Source: Gammaproteobacteria bacterium
Lineage (GTDB): Bacteria > Pseudomonadota > Gammaproteobacteria > Arenicellales > Poriferihabitantaceae
Length of the DNA stretch: 64,000 bases
Reading direction: 5' to 3'
Assembly: GCA_030432755.1 (NCBI GenBank)
Contig: JAUILZ010000021.1
Span: 1-64,000 of the forward strand
The notes under the pieces are model-generated. The model worked only from the letters and a program-made list of their open reading frames with translations, was not told the DNA's origin and ran no database searches. Position 1 is the first letter of the stretch. Each line of letters begins with the position of its first letter. Made by a program: the position numbers and the translations under genes. Below, in pieces: positions 1-7,672 of the stretch.

Positions 1-1
1 C

Positions 2-1036
2 TGGTACGACGTCGATCTCTCGGCGATCATCCGCCGCACCTGGCAATGGGTCTGCCATGGCGAGAAACTGCGCCAGCCCGGGAGCTGGGTGAGCGCGGAG
101 ATCGCCGGCAATCCCGTGGTGGTGACGCGGGACCGTGACGGCTACCTGCATGCCTTCTACAATGTCTGCAAGCATCGCGCCATGCGCCTGGTGCAGGGTG
201 ATGGCCGCGGCAATCTCATCACCTGCCCCTACCATGCCTGGTCTTACGGCCTCGATGGACAACTCGTGCGCGCGCCGGAAACCACCCATCTCGCCGACTT
301 CGATAAAACGCGGATATGCCTCGATCCGGTGCAGGTGGAGGAGTTCTGCGGCTTCGTCTTCGTCAATCTCGACCCGGGCGCGGATTCGCTGGCGCGGTCC
401 AGCGGGAACCTGGCGGACGAGATCCGCCATTTCGCGCCGGACCTCGAGTCACTTACCTTCGCTCGCCGCCTGAACTATGACATCCGGTCCAACTGGAAGA
501 ACGTCGTCGACAACTTCCTCGAGTGCTATCACTGCCCGGTGGCGCACAAGGACTTCTGCACCCTGGTGGACATGGACACTTACCGGGTCACCACCCACGG
601 CATCTATTCGAGCCACATGGCGGAGGCCGGCAAGACCGCCAACAGCGCCTACTCTGTGGACGGCGCGACGGTGAAGGACCATGCGGTCTGGTGGCTCTGG
701 CCGAATACCTGCCTGATGCGGTATCCAGGGCGCGGCAACATGATCGTGCTGCAGGTGATCCCCGCGGGCCCCGACCGTACGTTGGAGACCTACGACTTTT
801 TCCTCGAGACCGAAAAACCCAACGCTACCGAACAAGAAGCGATCACCTATCTTGACGAGATCCTGCAGGCGGAGGACATCTGGCTCGTCGAGAACGTGCA
901 GAAGGGCATGGCGACACCGGCGTTCGAGCAGGGGCGTATCGTCTACGACCCGGCGGGATCGGGTAAATCGGAGCACGCGTTGCATCATTTTCATGGCCTG
1001 GTGCTGGATGCCTATGAGAGGCTGGTAGCGGCATGA
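2..1036 (+). CDS. Rieske non-heme iron oxygenase, alpha subunit (5' truncated by window)
   Basis: The reading frame is open from base 2, so the N-terminus lies outside the window; 344 residues are visible. The Rieske [2Fe-2S] ligands are a CKH motif (visible residues 56-58) and a CPYH motif (75-78). The mononuclear iron site reads ECYHCPVAH (174-182). The Glu before the first His is the bridging position; in choline monooxygenase, GbcA and carnitine monooxygenase CntA it is Glu instead of the Asp of aromatic dioxygenases. This suggests a quaternary-amine or related N-dealkylating or hydroxylating oxygenase, but the substrate is not proven. Its stop overlaps the start of the next SDR gene by 4 bp, so the three genes form a translationally coupled operon. 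No reductase partner is visible. Confidence 0.85.
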   Translation, partial: WYDVDLSAIIRRTWQWVCHGEKLRQPGSWVSAEIAGNPVVVTRDRDGYLHAFYNVCKHRAMRLVQGDGRGNLITCPYHAWSYGLDGQLVRAPETTHLADFDKTRICLDPVQVEEFCGFVFVNLDPGADSLARSSGNLADEIRHFAPDLESLTFARRLNYDIRSNWKNVVDNFLECYHCPVAHKDFCTLVDMDTYRVTTHGIYSSHMAEAGKTANSAYSVDGATVKDHAVWWLWPNTCLMRYPGRGNMIVLQVIPAGPDRTLETYDFFLETEKPNATEQEAITYLDEILQAEDIWLVENVQKGMATPAFEQGRIVYDPAGSGKSEHALHHFHGLVLDAYERLVAA

Positions 1037-1794
1037 GCGGAACGCTGGCCAACCGGACCGCTCTCGTGACCGGCGGCGCGGGCGGTATCGGCTCGGCCAT
1101 CTGCCGCCGGTTCGCGCGTGAAGGGGCCACGGTGATGGCGGCGGATATCGCCGGCCTCGACAAGGTCGGTGACGCAGGTATTCGACCGCTGCAACTGGAT
1201 ATCACCAGCGAGGAGAGCGTGACGGCGGCGTTCGCGGCGCTCTCGGAAGAGTGGGGTCGCCTCGACATCCTGGTCAATGCCGCCGGCATCGAGATCGAAA
1301 AGACCATCGAGGAAACCACTCTCGCCGAATGGAACCGGATATTCGCCATCAACGTGACCGGGATGTTCCTGGTGTCGAAGCATGCGTTGCCACTGTTGCG
1401 GCAATCCAAGGCAGCAAGCGTGATCAATTTCGGCTCCTACGACGGCTTCATCGCCGATCCGGGACTCGCGGCCTACTGCGCCACCAAGGGCGCGGTGCAC
1501 GCGCTCACCCGGGCCATGGCCTGCGATCACGGCCCGGAGGGCATCCGCGTCAACGCGATCTGCCCGGGTTACGTGGATACGCCGATGCTGCAGAGCTTCT
1601 TTGGCGAATCCGGCGACATCGAATCGCTCAGGCAGGCGGTGCGCGACGTCCACCCGATGCGTACCTACGGCCAGCCGGAAGACATCGCCAACCTGGTGAA
1701 CTGGCTCGCCTCTGACGAGGCGCGCTATGCCTCCGGGCAGCTCTGGGTGCTGGATGGCGGCCTCAGCGCCCAGGTGCAGCAGATGCGCCTGTGA
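1033..1794 (+). CDS. SDR family oxidoreductase (first of two)
   Basis: This 253-residue classical short-chain dehydrogenase/reductase has a Rossmann glycine motif (TGGAGGIG) near residue 13, an NAAG motif, and a YxxxK catalytic pair in YCATKGA preceded by a Ser in the NFGSYDG segment. An Asp after the second beta strand (AADIAG) favours NAD(H), by family rule. ATG at 1033 overlaps the oxygenase stop (ATGA), and its own stop overlaps the next gene. It is clearly paralogous to that next SDR (compare the EIEKTIEETT and QIEKTVADTT segments). It may act on the alcohol or aldehyde product of the oxygenase; this is inferred from position only. Confidence 0.85.
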   Translation: MSGTLANRTALVTGGAGGIGSAICRRFAREGATVMAADIAGLDKVGDAGIRPLQLDITSEESVTAAFAALSEEWGRLDILVNAAGIEIEKTIEETTLAEWNRIFAINVTGMFLVSKHALPLLRQSKAASVINFGSYDGFIADPGLAAYCATKGAVHALTRAMACDHGPEGIRVNAICPGYVDTPMLQSFFGESGDIESLRQAVRDVHPMRTYGQPEDIANLVNWLASDEARYASGQLWVLDGGLSAQVQQMRL

Positions 1795-2552
1795 GTGTCG
1801 GGAGGCTGGCGGGCAAAACCGCGCTCGTGACCGGCGGCCGCCAGGGCATCGGCCGCGGCATCGTCGACGCGTTCGCCCTGGAGGGCGCTCGGGTCATGAC
1901 CTGTGGTCGCGGGGAGCGGCCTTCCGGGCTGCCGAAAGAGGTGCTGTGGTCCACCACGGACATGTCACGGGGTGACGCGGTGGAGGCGCTGGCGAATCAG
2001 GTGATCGAGGACCTTGGCGGCCTGCATGTACTGGTAAACAACGCCGGCGTGCAGATCGAGAAGACGGTGGCCGACACCACCGATGCGGACTGGGACCAGC
2101 TCATGGGAGTGAACGCAAAGGGCGTGTTCCTCGCCTGCCGCGCGCTGATCCCGCGCATGGACGACGGCGGCTCCATCATCAATATCGGCAGCATCTCCGG
2201 CAACGTGGCCGATCCCGGTCTTGCGCTCTACAACGCCTCCAAGGCCTTCGTCCACGGATTGACGCGTTCCATCGCGGTGGATCACGGCCCCGGCCTGCGC
2301 TGCAATGCCATCTGTCCCGGCTGGATCAACACCGGCATGGCCGACGCGGCCTTCGCCGTGGCCCAGGACCCGGAAGCCGCCAGGAGTGATGCGCTGGCGC
2401 GCCATCCCGTTGGCCGTTTCGGCAGGCCGGACGACATTGCCCGCATGGCGGTCTGGCTGGCATCCGACGAATCCACCTTCGTCAGCGGCCAGTGCTTCGC
2501 CGTGGACGGCGGGCTGACGGCGGCGTCGCCGCTGAATCCGGCGCTGTTCTGA
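1791..2552 (+). CDS. SDR family oxidoreductase (second of two)
   Basis: A 253-residue short-chain dehydrogenase/reductase with TGGRQGIG nucleotide loop, NNAG motif and a catalytic YNASK segment preceded by a Ser in SISGN. The start is GTG at 1791, in a 4-bp GTGA overlap with the preceding stop. After the second beta strand it has CGRGERP where the first SDR has an acidic residue. The basic residue there may shift the cofactor preference towards NADP(H), which would separate the two paralogues functionally. Last gene of the Rieske-SDR-SDR operon; the next gene is convergent, 14 bp away. Confidence 0.85.
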   Translation: MSVGRLAGKTALVTGGRQGIGRGIVDAFALEGARVMTCGRGERPSGLPKEVLWSTTDMSRGDAVEALANQVIEDLGGLHVLVNNAGVQIEKTVADTTDADWDQLMGVNAKGVFLACRALIPRMDDGGSIINIGSISGNVADPGLALYNASKAFVHGLTRSIAVDHGPGLRCNAICPGWINTGMADAAFAVAQDPEAARSDALARHPVGRFGRPDDIARMAVWLASDESTFVSGQCFAVDGGLTAASPLNPALF

Positions 2553-2566
2553 GCGCCTGGTTTTTC

Positions 2567-3592
2567 TCAGACCTGCTTCCCGCGCACGGAATCCCGGCCC
2601 GCAACGCCATCGGCGGTGGAGGCCGGTGGAGTCGCCGCCACGCGCGCGGCGCGGGCGCGGGCGACCCGCTCCCGCCAGGCGGTGAGCGCCCCCGCCCCGG
2701 CGATCAGCAGCATCCCGGCGACGGCGTTCGCGCCCGGCCAGGTGTCGAAGACCACCTGGCCCCAGAAGGTGGCGAACAACAGGTAGCTGAAGTCCATGGG
2801 AGCGAGCCAGCTGCTGTCGGCGGTCTGGTAGGCGCGACTCATGAAAATATTGCCGCTCAGGTTGAGCAGCGAGGTCACCACCGCGAATGCCACCACCATA
2901 CCGGTGAGCGCCGGCCAGCCTACCGCGACGAATGGCGCGGCTTCGCGTAGCGTCTCCGGCAGCGGCACGAGCGTAAGCGTCAGCGAGCCGATCACCCCGC
3001 AGACAAAAAAAGCCACCGCCACGGCGAACGCCATGGCAAGGGTGTTCTCGTTGCGGCAGGCGCGGCGGATGGTGAGGATGTTGGCGGCGTAAAACAGGCC
3101 CGCCAACACCGGCAGGCATTGCAGCGGGGTGAATCCCGCCTCCCAGGGCGAGAGCACCAGCGCCGCGCCGCAGGCGCCCGCCACCAGCGCGCCCACGCGC
3201 CACGGCCCGACGTGCTCGCCCAGCACCGGGCCCGCCAGCAGGGTGACGAACAGCGGGTAGGTGTAGAGACCGGCGGCCATCTGGGTGAGGGAGAGGAAAG
3301 GCGATGCGGAGAAGAAGCAGAACATGCACGCCGTCATGAACAGCGCGCGCAGGTACACCGGTCCCGCCCGCCGCGGCCTGAGCAGGGCAAGTCCGCCGGC
3401 GCCCAGCGCGAGCAACAGCGCGATCGCGAGATTGCCGCTCGCGCGCAATGCCTGGAACTGCCAGAACGAGGTTTCCGGCGCCACCAGCTTGACCAGCGAG
3501 TCCTGCAGCGACAGCACGCAGATTCCCGAGAGCAACAGGGTGAGGGCGGTGACCGGACGGTCACCGGAGGGTGTGGAGAACAGCGAGATCAC
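2567..3592 (-). CDS. EamA/DMT-superfamily transporter
   Basis: A 341-residue polytopic inner-membrane protein with about ten hydrophobic segments arranged as two EamA-type halves, which is the usual size and layout of drug/metabolite transporter family exporters. The N-terminal half includes LTLLLSGICVLSLQDSLVKL and the helix after the FWQFQALRASGN segment. The C-terminus ends in an Ala/Arg-rich cytoplasmic tail. The substrate cannot be told from sequence. It is convergent with the SDR operon and downstream of fumC on the same strand with a 190-bp gap, so it is probably a separate unit. Confidence 0.8.
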   Translation of the reverse strand: MISLFSTPSGDRPVTALTLLLSGICVLSLQDSLVKLVAPETSFWQFQALRASGNLAIALLLALGAGGLALLRPRRAGPVYLRALFMTACMFCFFSASPFLSLTQMAAGLYTYPLFVTLLAGPVLGEHVGPWRVGALVAGACGAALVLSPWEAGFTPLQCLPVLAGLFYAANILTIRRACRNENTLAMAFAVAVAFFVCGVIGSLTLTLVPLPETLREAAPFVAVGWPALTGMVVAFAVVTSLLNLSGNIFMSRAYQTADSSWLAPMDFSYLLFATFWGQVVFDTWPGANAVAGMLLIAGAGALTAWRERVARARAARVAATPPASTADGVAGRDSVRGKQV

Positions 3593-3783
3593 TGCCGCGC
3601 GCCGGCCGGCCTGGTTATTCGGGAAAGGCCGTATAGCTTACCAACCACGGCCCCCGTGCGGTGGAGCGGATTGTTCGTATGCGAATTCGCGCAGCCCGCA
3701 TCTGCTGCGGGATGCCTGCCTCGTGCCTGTGCGCGAGTGCAGGGATGCGGTGCTCCAGACTGACCTGTCCGGTCAGCGTGCCG

Positions 3784-5178
3784 TCAATCAGCCTCGGGTA
3801 ACCCGCCCCGGGTCAATCGGCGTGGGTCGAGCAGGGCGCGCAGTTTCTCCTCTTCGAGATCGGTGCGCTCGCGCGCGACGTCGATCACCGGGCGACCGCT
3901 CTCGTTGGCCTCGATGGCAATCTTCGCCGCGGCGGAATAGCCGATCACGGGGTTGAGCGCGGTGACCAGCATGGTGTTGCGCGCGGCGAGGTCGGCAAGC
4001 CGCTCGCGCATGGGTTCGAGGGTACGGATGGCGCGGTCGGCAAGCGACAGGCTGGCGGCGGCCAGCAGGCGCTCGCTCTCCAGCAGGTTGCACGCCACCA
4101 GTGGCAGCATCGTGTTGAGCTGGAAGCTGCCGGACTGCGCCGCGGTGGCCACCGCGGCATCGAGGCCGATGACCTGGGCGGCGGCCATGGCCACCGCCTC
4201 GGGGATCACCGGGTTCACCTTGCCTGGCATGATGCTGCTGCCCGGCTGCAATGCCGCCAGGCGGATCTCGCCGAGGCCCGCGTTGGGGCCGCTGTTCATC
4301 CAGCGCAGGTCGTTGGCGATCTTCAGCAGCACAACCGCAGCGCCGCGGCACTGGGCCGACAGGTTGAACGCCGGGTCCTGGGCGGCGATGCGCTCGAATG
4401 CGTCCGCCGCGGGCTGGAAAGGTATCCCGGTGAGCACGCCCAGGCGGCGCGCGAACGCCGCAGCGAATGCCGGGTGGGTGTTGATCCCCGAGCCGATGGC
4501 GGTGCCGCCCTGGGCGATGGCACAGAGTTCGTTCCCCGCTCTCTCCAGCCGTTTGCCGGCATGTTCCACCTGGGTGGCCCAGGCGCCGAATTCCTGCCCC
4601 AGCGTCAGCGGCATCGCGTCCATCAGGTGGGTGCGGCCCGTTTTCACCACGTCGTCCAGTTCCGTCGCGCGTTCGCGCAGGACCGTGGCGAGATGCGCCA
4701 GCGCGGGCTGGAGTGATTCGCGCAAAGCCAGCAGCGCGGACAGATGGATCGCGGTGGGAATCGTATCGTTGCTGCTCTGCCCCAGGTTGACGTGATCGTT
4801 GGGATGTACGTCCAGATCGCCAGACCTTGAGGCGAGACGCGCGATCACCTCGTTGGCATTCATGTTGCTGCTGGTCCCGGAGCCGGTCTGGTAGCGGTCC
4901 ACCGGGAAGGCAGCATCGTGTTTTCCCTCGGCCACCTCCCGCGCCGCCGCCTCGATGGCCTCGGCGCGCGCCTCGTCGAGCAGTCCGAGATCGCCGTTGA
5001 CCCGCGCCGCGGTTGCCTTGATCAGCCCGAGCGCGCGGATGAATGCGGGCGGCATGGCGCCGCCCGCGAGATCGAAGTTCTCCATCGCGCGAGCAGTCTG
5101 GGCGCCCCAGAGCGCGTCCGCGGGCACGCGGATGGTGCCCAGGCTGTCGGATTCCTCGCGTGTTTTCTGTTCAGTCAT
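3784..5178 (-). CDS. fumC: Class II fumarate hydratase
   Basis: A fumarase/aspartase superfamily protein of 464 residues, catalysing reversible hydration of fumarate to malate in the TCA cycle. Recognised segments in order: WGAQTARAMENF near the N-terminus, TGSGTSSNMNANEVIARL, HPNDHVNLGQSSND, GRTHLMDAMPLTLGQEF and the signature loop GSSIMPGKVNPVIPEA. These fit fumarase C better than aspartase. I chose ATG at 5178; a GTG eight codons upstream (5202) is possible, but the shorter form matches the usual fumarase N-terminus. It lies 54 bp downstream of the MarR gene on the same strand and may be cotranscribed with it. Confidence 0.9.
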   Translation of the reverse strand: MTEQKTREESDSLGTIRVPADALWGAQTARAMENFDLAGGAMPPAFIRALGLIKATAARVNGDLGLLDEARAEAIEAAAREVAEGKHDAAFPVDRYQTGSGTSSNMNANEVIARLASRSGDLDVHPNDHVNLGQSSNDTIPTAIHLSALLALRESLQPALAHLATVLRERATELDDVVKTGRTHLMDAMPLTLGQEFGAWATQVEHAGKRLERAGNELCAIAQGGTAIGSGINTHPAFAAAFARRLGVLTGIPFQPAADAFERIAAQDPAFNLSAQCRGAAVVLLKIANDLRWMNSGPNAGLGEIRLAALQPGSSIMPGKVNPVIPEAVAMAAAQVIGLDAAVATAAQSGSFQLNTMLPLVACNLLESERLLAAASLSLADRAIRTLEPMRERLADLAARNTMLVTALNPVIGYSAAAKIAIEANESGRPVIDVARERTDLEEEKLRALLDPRRLTRGGLPEAD

Positions 5179-5232
5179 TTCCAGAGCAAGCTGAAGCGTC
5201 ACCAGGCGAAGGTCATGTTGCGCCCGATTCCG

Positions 5233-5727
5233 TCAGGCGCCGGCGAAGCTGGCTTCCGTGGCGATCAGCGGCGCGGCATCGATGGACTCGGCATCCATCA
5301 TATCGCCAATCTCCGCCAGCGCGGCGACGATTTCCTTCTGCCGTTTCGCGGTCAGCCGCTGGAAACGGGCCATGAAGGCTTCCTGTAGCAGGGTGGGTGC
5401 GTTGGCCACGGCATGCTGGCCGGCCACGGTAAGTCGGGTATGCACCACGCGCCGGTCCTTCTCGCTGCGATAGCGATCCACGAGCCCGCGTTCCACCAGG
5501 CGGTCGAGGATCAACGTTACCGTGGCCTGGCTCAGGCTGACCTCGTGTGACAGCGTGCGGGTCGTGACCTCCCCCAGCCGGTCGATGGCGCGCAGGACCA
5601 CGATCTGGGGCGTGGTGAGTCCGGAATCTCGCGCGATCCGCTTCGAATGGATATCGCTCGCGCGGATGATCCGCCTGAGAGCGATCAATACCTGGTCGCA
5701 ATGCTGTCGGGAAAATTTGGATGTCAT
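5233..5727 (-). CDS. MarR family transcriptional regulator of the NAGGN operon
   Basis: A 164-residue winged-helix regulator: recognition region SLSQATVTLILDRLVERG and wing DRRVVHTRLT, both typical of MarR. It is divergent from asnO. A MarR-type gene at the same position beside the NAGGN genes is known from other bacteria such as Pseudomonas. The start at 5727 is preferred over ATG 5787, because 5787 falls inside the spacer of the promoter I assign to this gene (-35 TTGACT complementary to 5798-5803, -10 TATTCT complementary to 5775-5780, 17-bp spacer). It probably represses both itself and asnO through the shared palindrome at 5799-5813; this is inference. Confidence 0.85.
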   Translation of the reverse strand: MTSKFSRQHCDQVLIALRRIIRASDIHSKRIARDSGLTTPQIVVLRAIDRLGEVTTRTLSHEVSLSQATVTLILDRLVERGLVDRYRSEKDRRVVHTRLTVAGQHAVANAPTLLQEAFMARFQRLTAKRQKEIVAALAEIGDMMDAESIDAAPLIATEASFAGA

Positions 5728-5774
5728 GTCGCTGATGTAGAAAGGTGTCGCGTTCGGGCGTAAGCGTTCACGCC

Positions 5775-5803
5775 AGAATAGCGGCATTGTAATTCGTAGT
5801 CAA
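5775..5803 (-). promoter_or_regulatory. Divergent promoter of the marR gene
   Basis: On the minus strand, -35 TTGACT (complement of 5798-5803), a 17-bp spacer and -10 TATTCT (complement of 5775-5780). Its -35 is the left arm of the palindrome at 5799-5813, so one bound dimer would cover both promoters. Confidence 0.6.
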
Positions 5804-5820
5804 ATATTTTGACATCAAAA
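5799..5820. promoter_or_regulatory. MarR-type operator palindrome
   Basis: GTCAAATATTTTGAC (5799-5813) is a perfect inverted repeat with 6-bp arms and a 3-bp centre. A second overlapping repeat, TTTTGA-CA-TCAAAA, runs to 5820. The arms contain the -35 hexamers of both divergent promoters. The TTGA/TCAA half-sites and dyad length fit MarR-family operators. Confidence 0.7.
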
Positions 5821-5837
5821 CATTAGTCTTGTAAAAT
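5809..5837 (+). promoter_or_regulatory. Sigma70 promoter of the NAGGN operon
   Basis: A consensus -35 TTGACA (5809-5814), a 17-bp spacer and a -10 TAAAAT (5832-5837), placing the transcript start near 5844, about 33 nt before asnO. This is the only promoter I found in the window with a perfect -35 at ideal spacing. The -35 lies inside the MarR palindrome, which suggests a strong promoter under tight repression. Confidence 0.75.
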
Positions 5838-5876
5838 TCCCCCGCTCTGAAATTTTGTTAACCGGAGCAAACCGAT

Positions 5877-7658
5877 ATGTGTGGATTCAGCGGTGAACTC
5901 GCATTCGCCGGCAACGCGCCACGACCGGAAGTCGTGCGCGCCATGACCGCCCGCCTCGAACGCAGGGGCCCCGACGACGAGGGATATTTTTCCCATCGCA
6001 ACCTGGCGCTGGGCCATCGTCGCCTCAGCATCATCGATCTCACCGACCGCGGCAGCCAGCCCCTGGTGGACCGCGACCTGGGCCTGACCGTGGCCTTCAA
6101 CGGCTGCATCTACAACTACCGGGAACTGCGCGCCAAACTGGAGGAGAAGGGATATGCCTTCTTCTCCCACAGCGACACCGAGGTGATTTCCAAGGCATTC
6201 CATGCGTGGGGTTCCGCGTCGCTGCAACGCTTCCAGGGTATGTTCGCCTTTGCCATCCAGGAACATGACAGCGGACGGGTCCACCTGGTGCGCGACCGTC
6301 TCGGGATCAAGCCGCTGTATCTCGCGCGGCCCGGGGACGGCAAGCGCATCTGTTTCGCATCGTCGCTGCCGGCACTGCTGGCGGTGGATGACGTCGACAC
6401 CACCATCGACCCGGTGGCGCTGCATCACTACCTGAGTTTCCACGCGGTGGTGCCCGCGCCGCGCACCGTGCTGAGCGGTGTGCGCAAGCTGCCGCCGGCC
6501 ACCATCCTCACCATCGAGGCGGATGGCTCCTCGCGCGAGGAGACATACTGGAAGCTCTCGTGGGAGCGTGACGACGCCGATCTCGCGCGTGAACCAGGGG
6601 AGTGGGCGGAGATGGTGGGTGAAGCCCTGCAGCGTGCCGTGAACCGCCGCATGGTCGCCGACGTGCCGGTAGGCGTGCTGCTCTCCGGTGGTATCGACTC
6701 AAGCCTCATCGTCGGTCTGCTGGCGGATTCCGGCCAGAAGCATCTCAATACGTTTTCCATCGGCTTCGAGTCCGGCGGTGGTGAAGAGGGCGACGAATTC
6801 CGTTACTCCGATGCGGTGGCGAAGCACTTTGCCACTGAACACCATCGCCTCTACATGGGTGAAAGGGAAGTGCTGGGTGCTCTGCCCGACGCCATCGCTT
6901 CCATGTCCGAGCCCATGACAAGCCACGACAACGTCGCCTTCTACCTGCTCTCCGCGGAGGTCAAGAAGCACGTCAAGGTAGTTCAGAGCGGTCAGGGCGC
7001 GGACGAGGTGTTCGGCGGTTATCACTGGTATCCCCCGCTTGCCGAGAACGACGGCGGCGGCGCAGACGACTATGCCGGGGTGTTCTTCGATCGCGATCAC
7101 GAGGCCATACAGCGTCTGGCGCCAGGCGTCGAGTTCACCGGTGACGTCAGCCGCCGTTTTGTCGCCGACTGTTTCGATTCATCCGGGGCCAGGTCGCTCA
7201 TCGACCGCGCGATGCATCTCGATACCACGGTAATGCTGCCCAATGATCCGGTCATGCGGGTGGACAACATGACCATGGCGTCGGGCCTCGAGGCGCGGGT
7301 TCCATTTCTCGACCACGAGCTGGTGGAACTCGCAGCGCGGATACCGGCGAAGCACAAGCTCGCCGACGGCGGCAAGGGCGTACTCCGGACTTTCGCCCGC
7401 GGCCGCATCCCCGACAGCGTCATCGACAGGCCCAAGGGCTATTTCCCGGTGCCGGCGCTGAAGTTCCTGCGCGGGTCAACGCTCGACATGGTGGCGGACG
7501 CCCTGCGCAGCCAGCGCGCGCGCGAGCGGAACCTGTTCGACAGCGACGCGCTGGAGCCACTGATCGCGCGTCCGGATGACCATATCACCCCCCTCGGCGG
7601 CGCCGCGTTGTGGCAGGTGGGGTTGCTCGAACTGTGGCTGCAGAGCCATGATCTCTGA
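5877..7658 (+). CDS. asnO: N-acetylglutaminylglutamine amidotransferase (NAGGN synthesis)
   Basis: A 593-residue asparagine-synthetase-like enzyme. It has an N-terminal Ntn glutaminase domain starting MCGFSGEL, with Cys2 as predicted nucleophile. The C-terminal synthetase domain has a PP-loop, SGGIDSS, near residue 270. In the known NAGGN pathway this protein amidates the dipeptide N-acetylglutaminylglutamine to give the osmolyte. The SD GGAG (5864-5867) is 9 nt from the ATG. The assignment rests on the family and on the unmistakable order asnO - ngg - M42 peptidase with a divergent MarR gene. The promoter at 5809-5837 drives the operon. Confidence 0.92.
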   Translation: MCGFSGELAFAGNAPRPEVVRAMTARLERRGPDDEGYFSHRNLALGHRRLSIIDLTDRGSQPLVDRDLGLTVAFNGCIYNYRELRAKLEEKGYAFFSHSDTEVISKAFHAWGSASLQRFQGMFAFAIQEHDSGRVHLVRDRLGIKPLYLARPGDGKRICFASSLPALLAVDDVDTTIDPVALHHYLSFHAVVPAPRTVLSGVRKLPPATILTIEADGSSREETYWKLSWERDDADLAREPGEWAEMVGEALQRAVNRRMVADVPVGVLLSGGIDSSLIVGLLADSGQKHLNTFSIGFESGGGEEGDEFRYSDAVAKHFATEHHRLYMGEREVLGALPDAIASMSEPMTSHDNVAFYLLSAEVKKHVKVVQSGQGADEVFGGYHWYPPLAENDGGGADDYAGVFFDRDHEAIQRLAPGVEFTGDVSRRFVADCFDSSGARSLIDRAMHLDTTVMLPNDPVMRVDNMTMASGLEARVPFLDHELVELAARIPAKHKLADGGKGVLRTFARGRIPDSVIDRPKGYFPVPALKFLRGSTLDMVADALRSQRARERNLFDSDALEPLIARPDDHITPLGGAALWQVGLLELWLQSHDL

Positions 7659-7672
7659 TGGAGGTATCCCCA

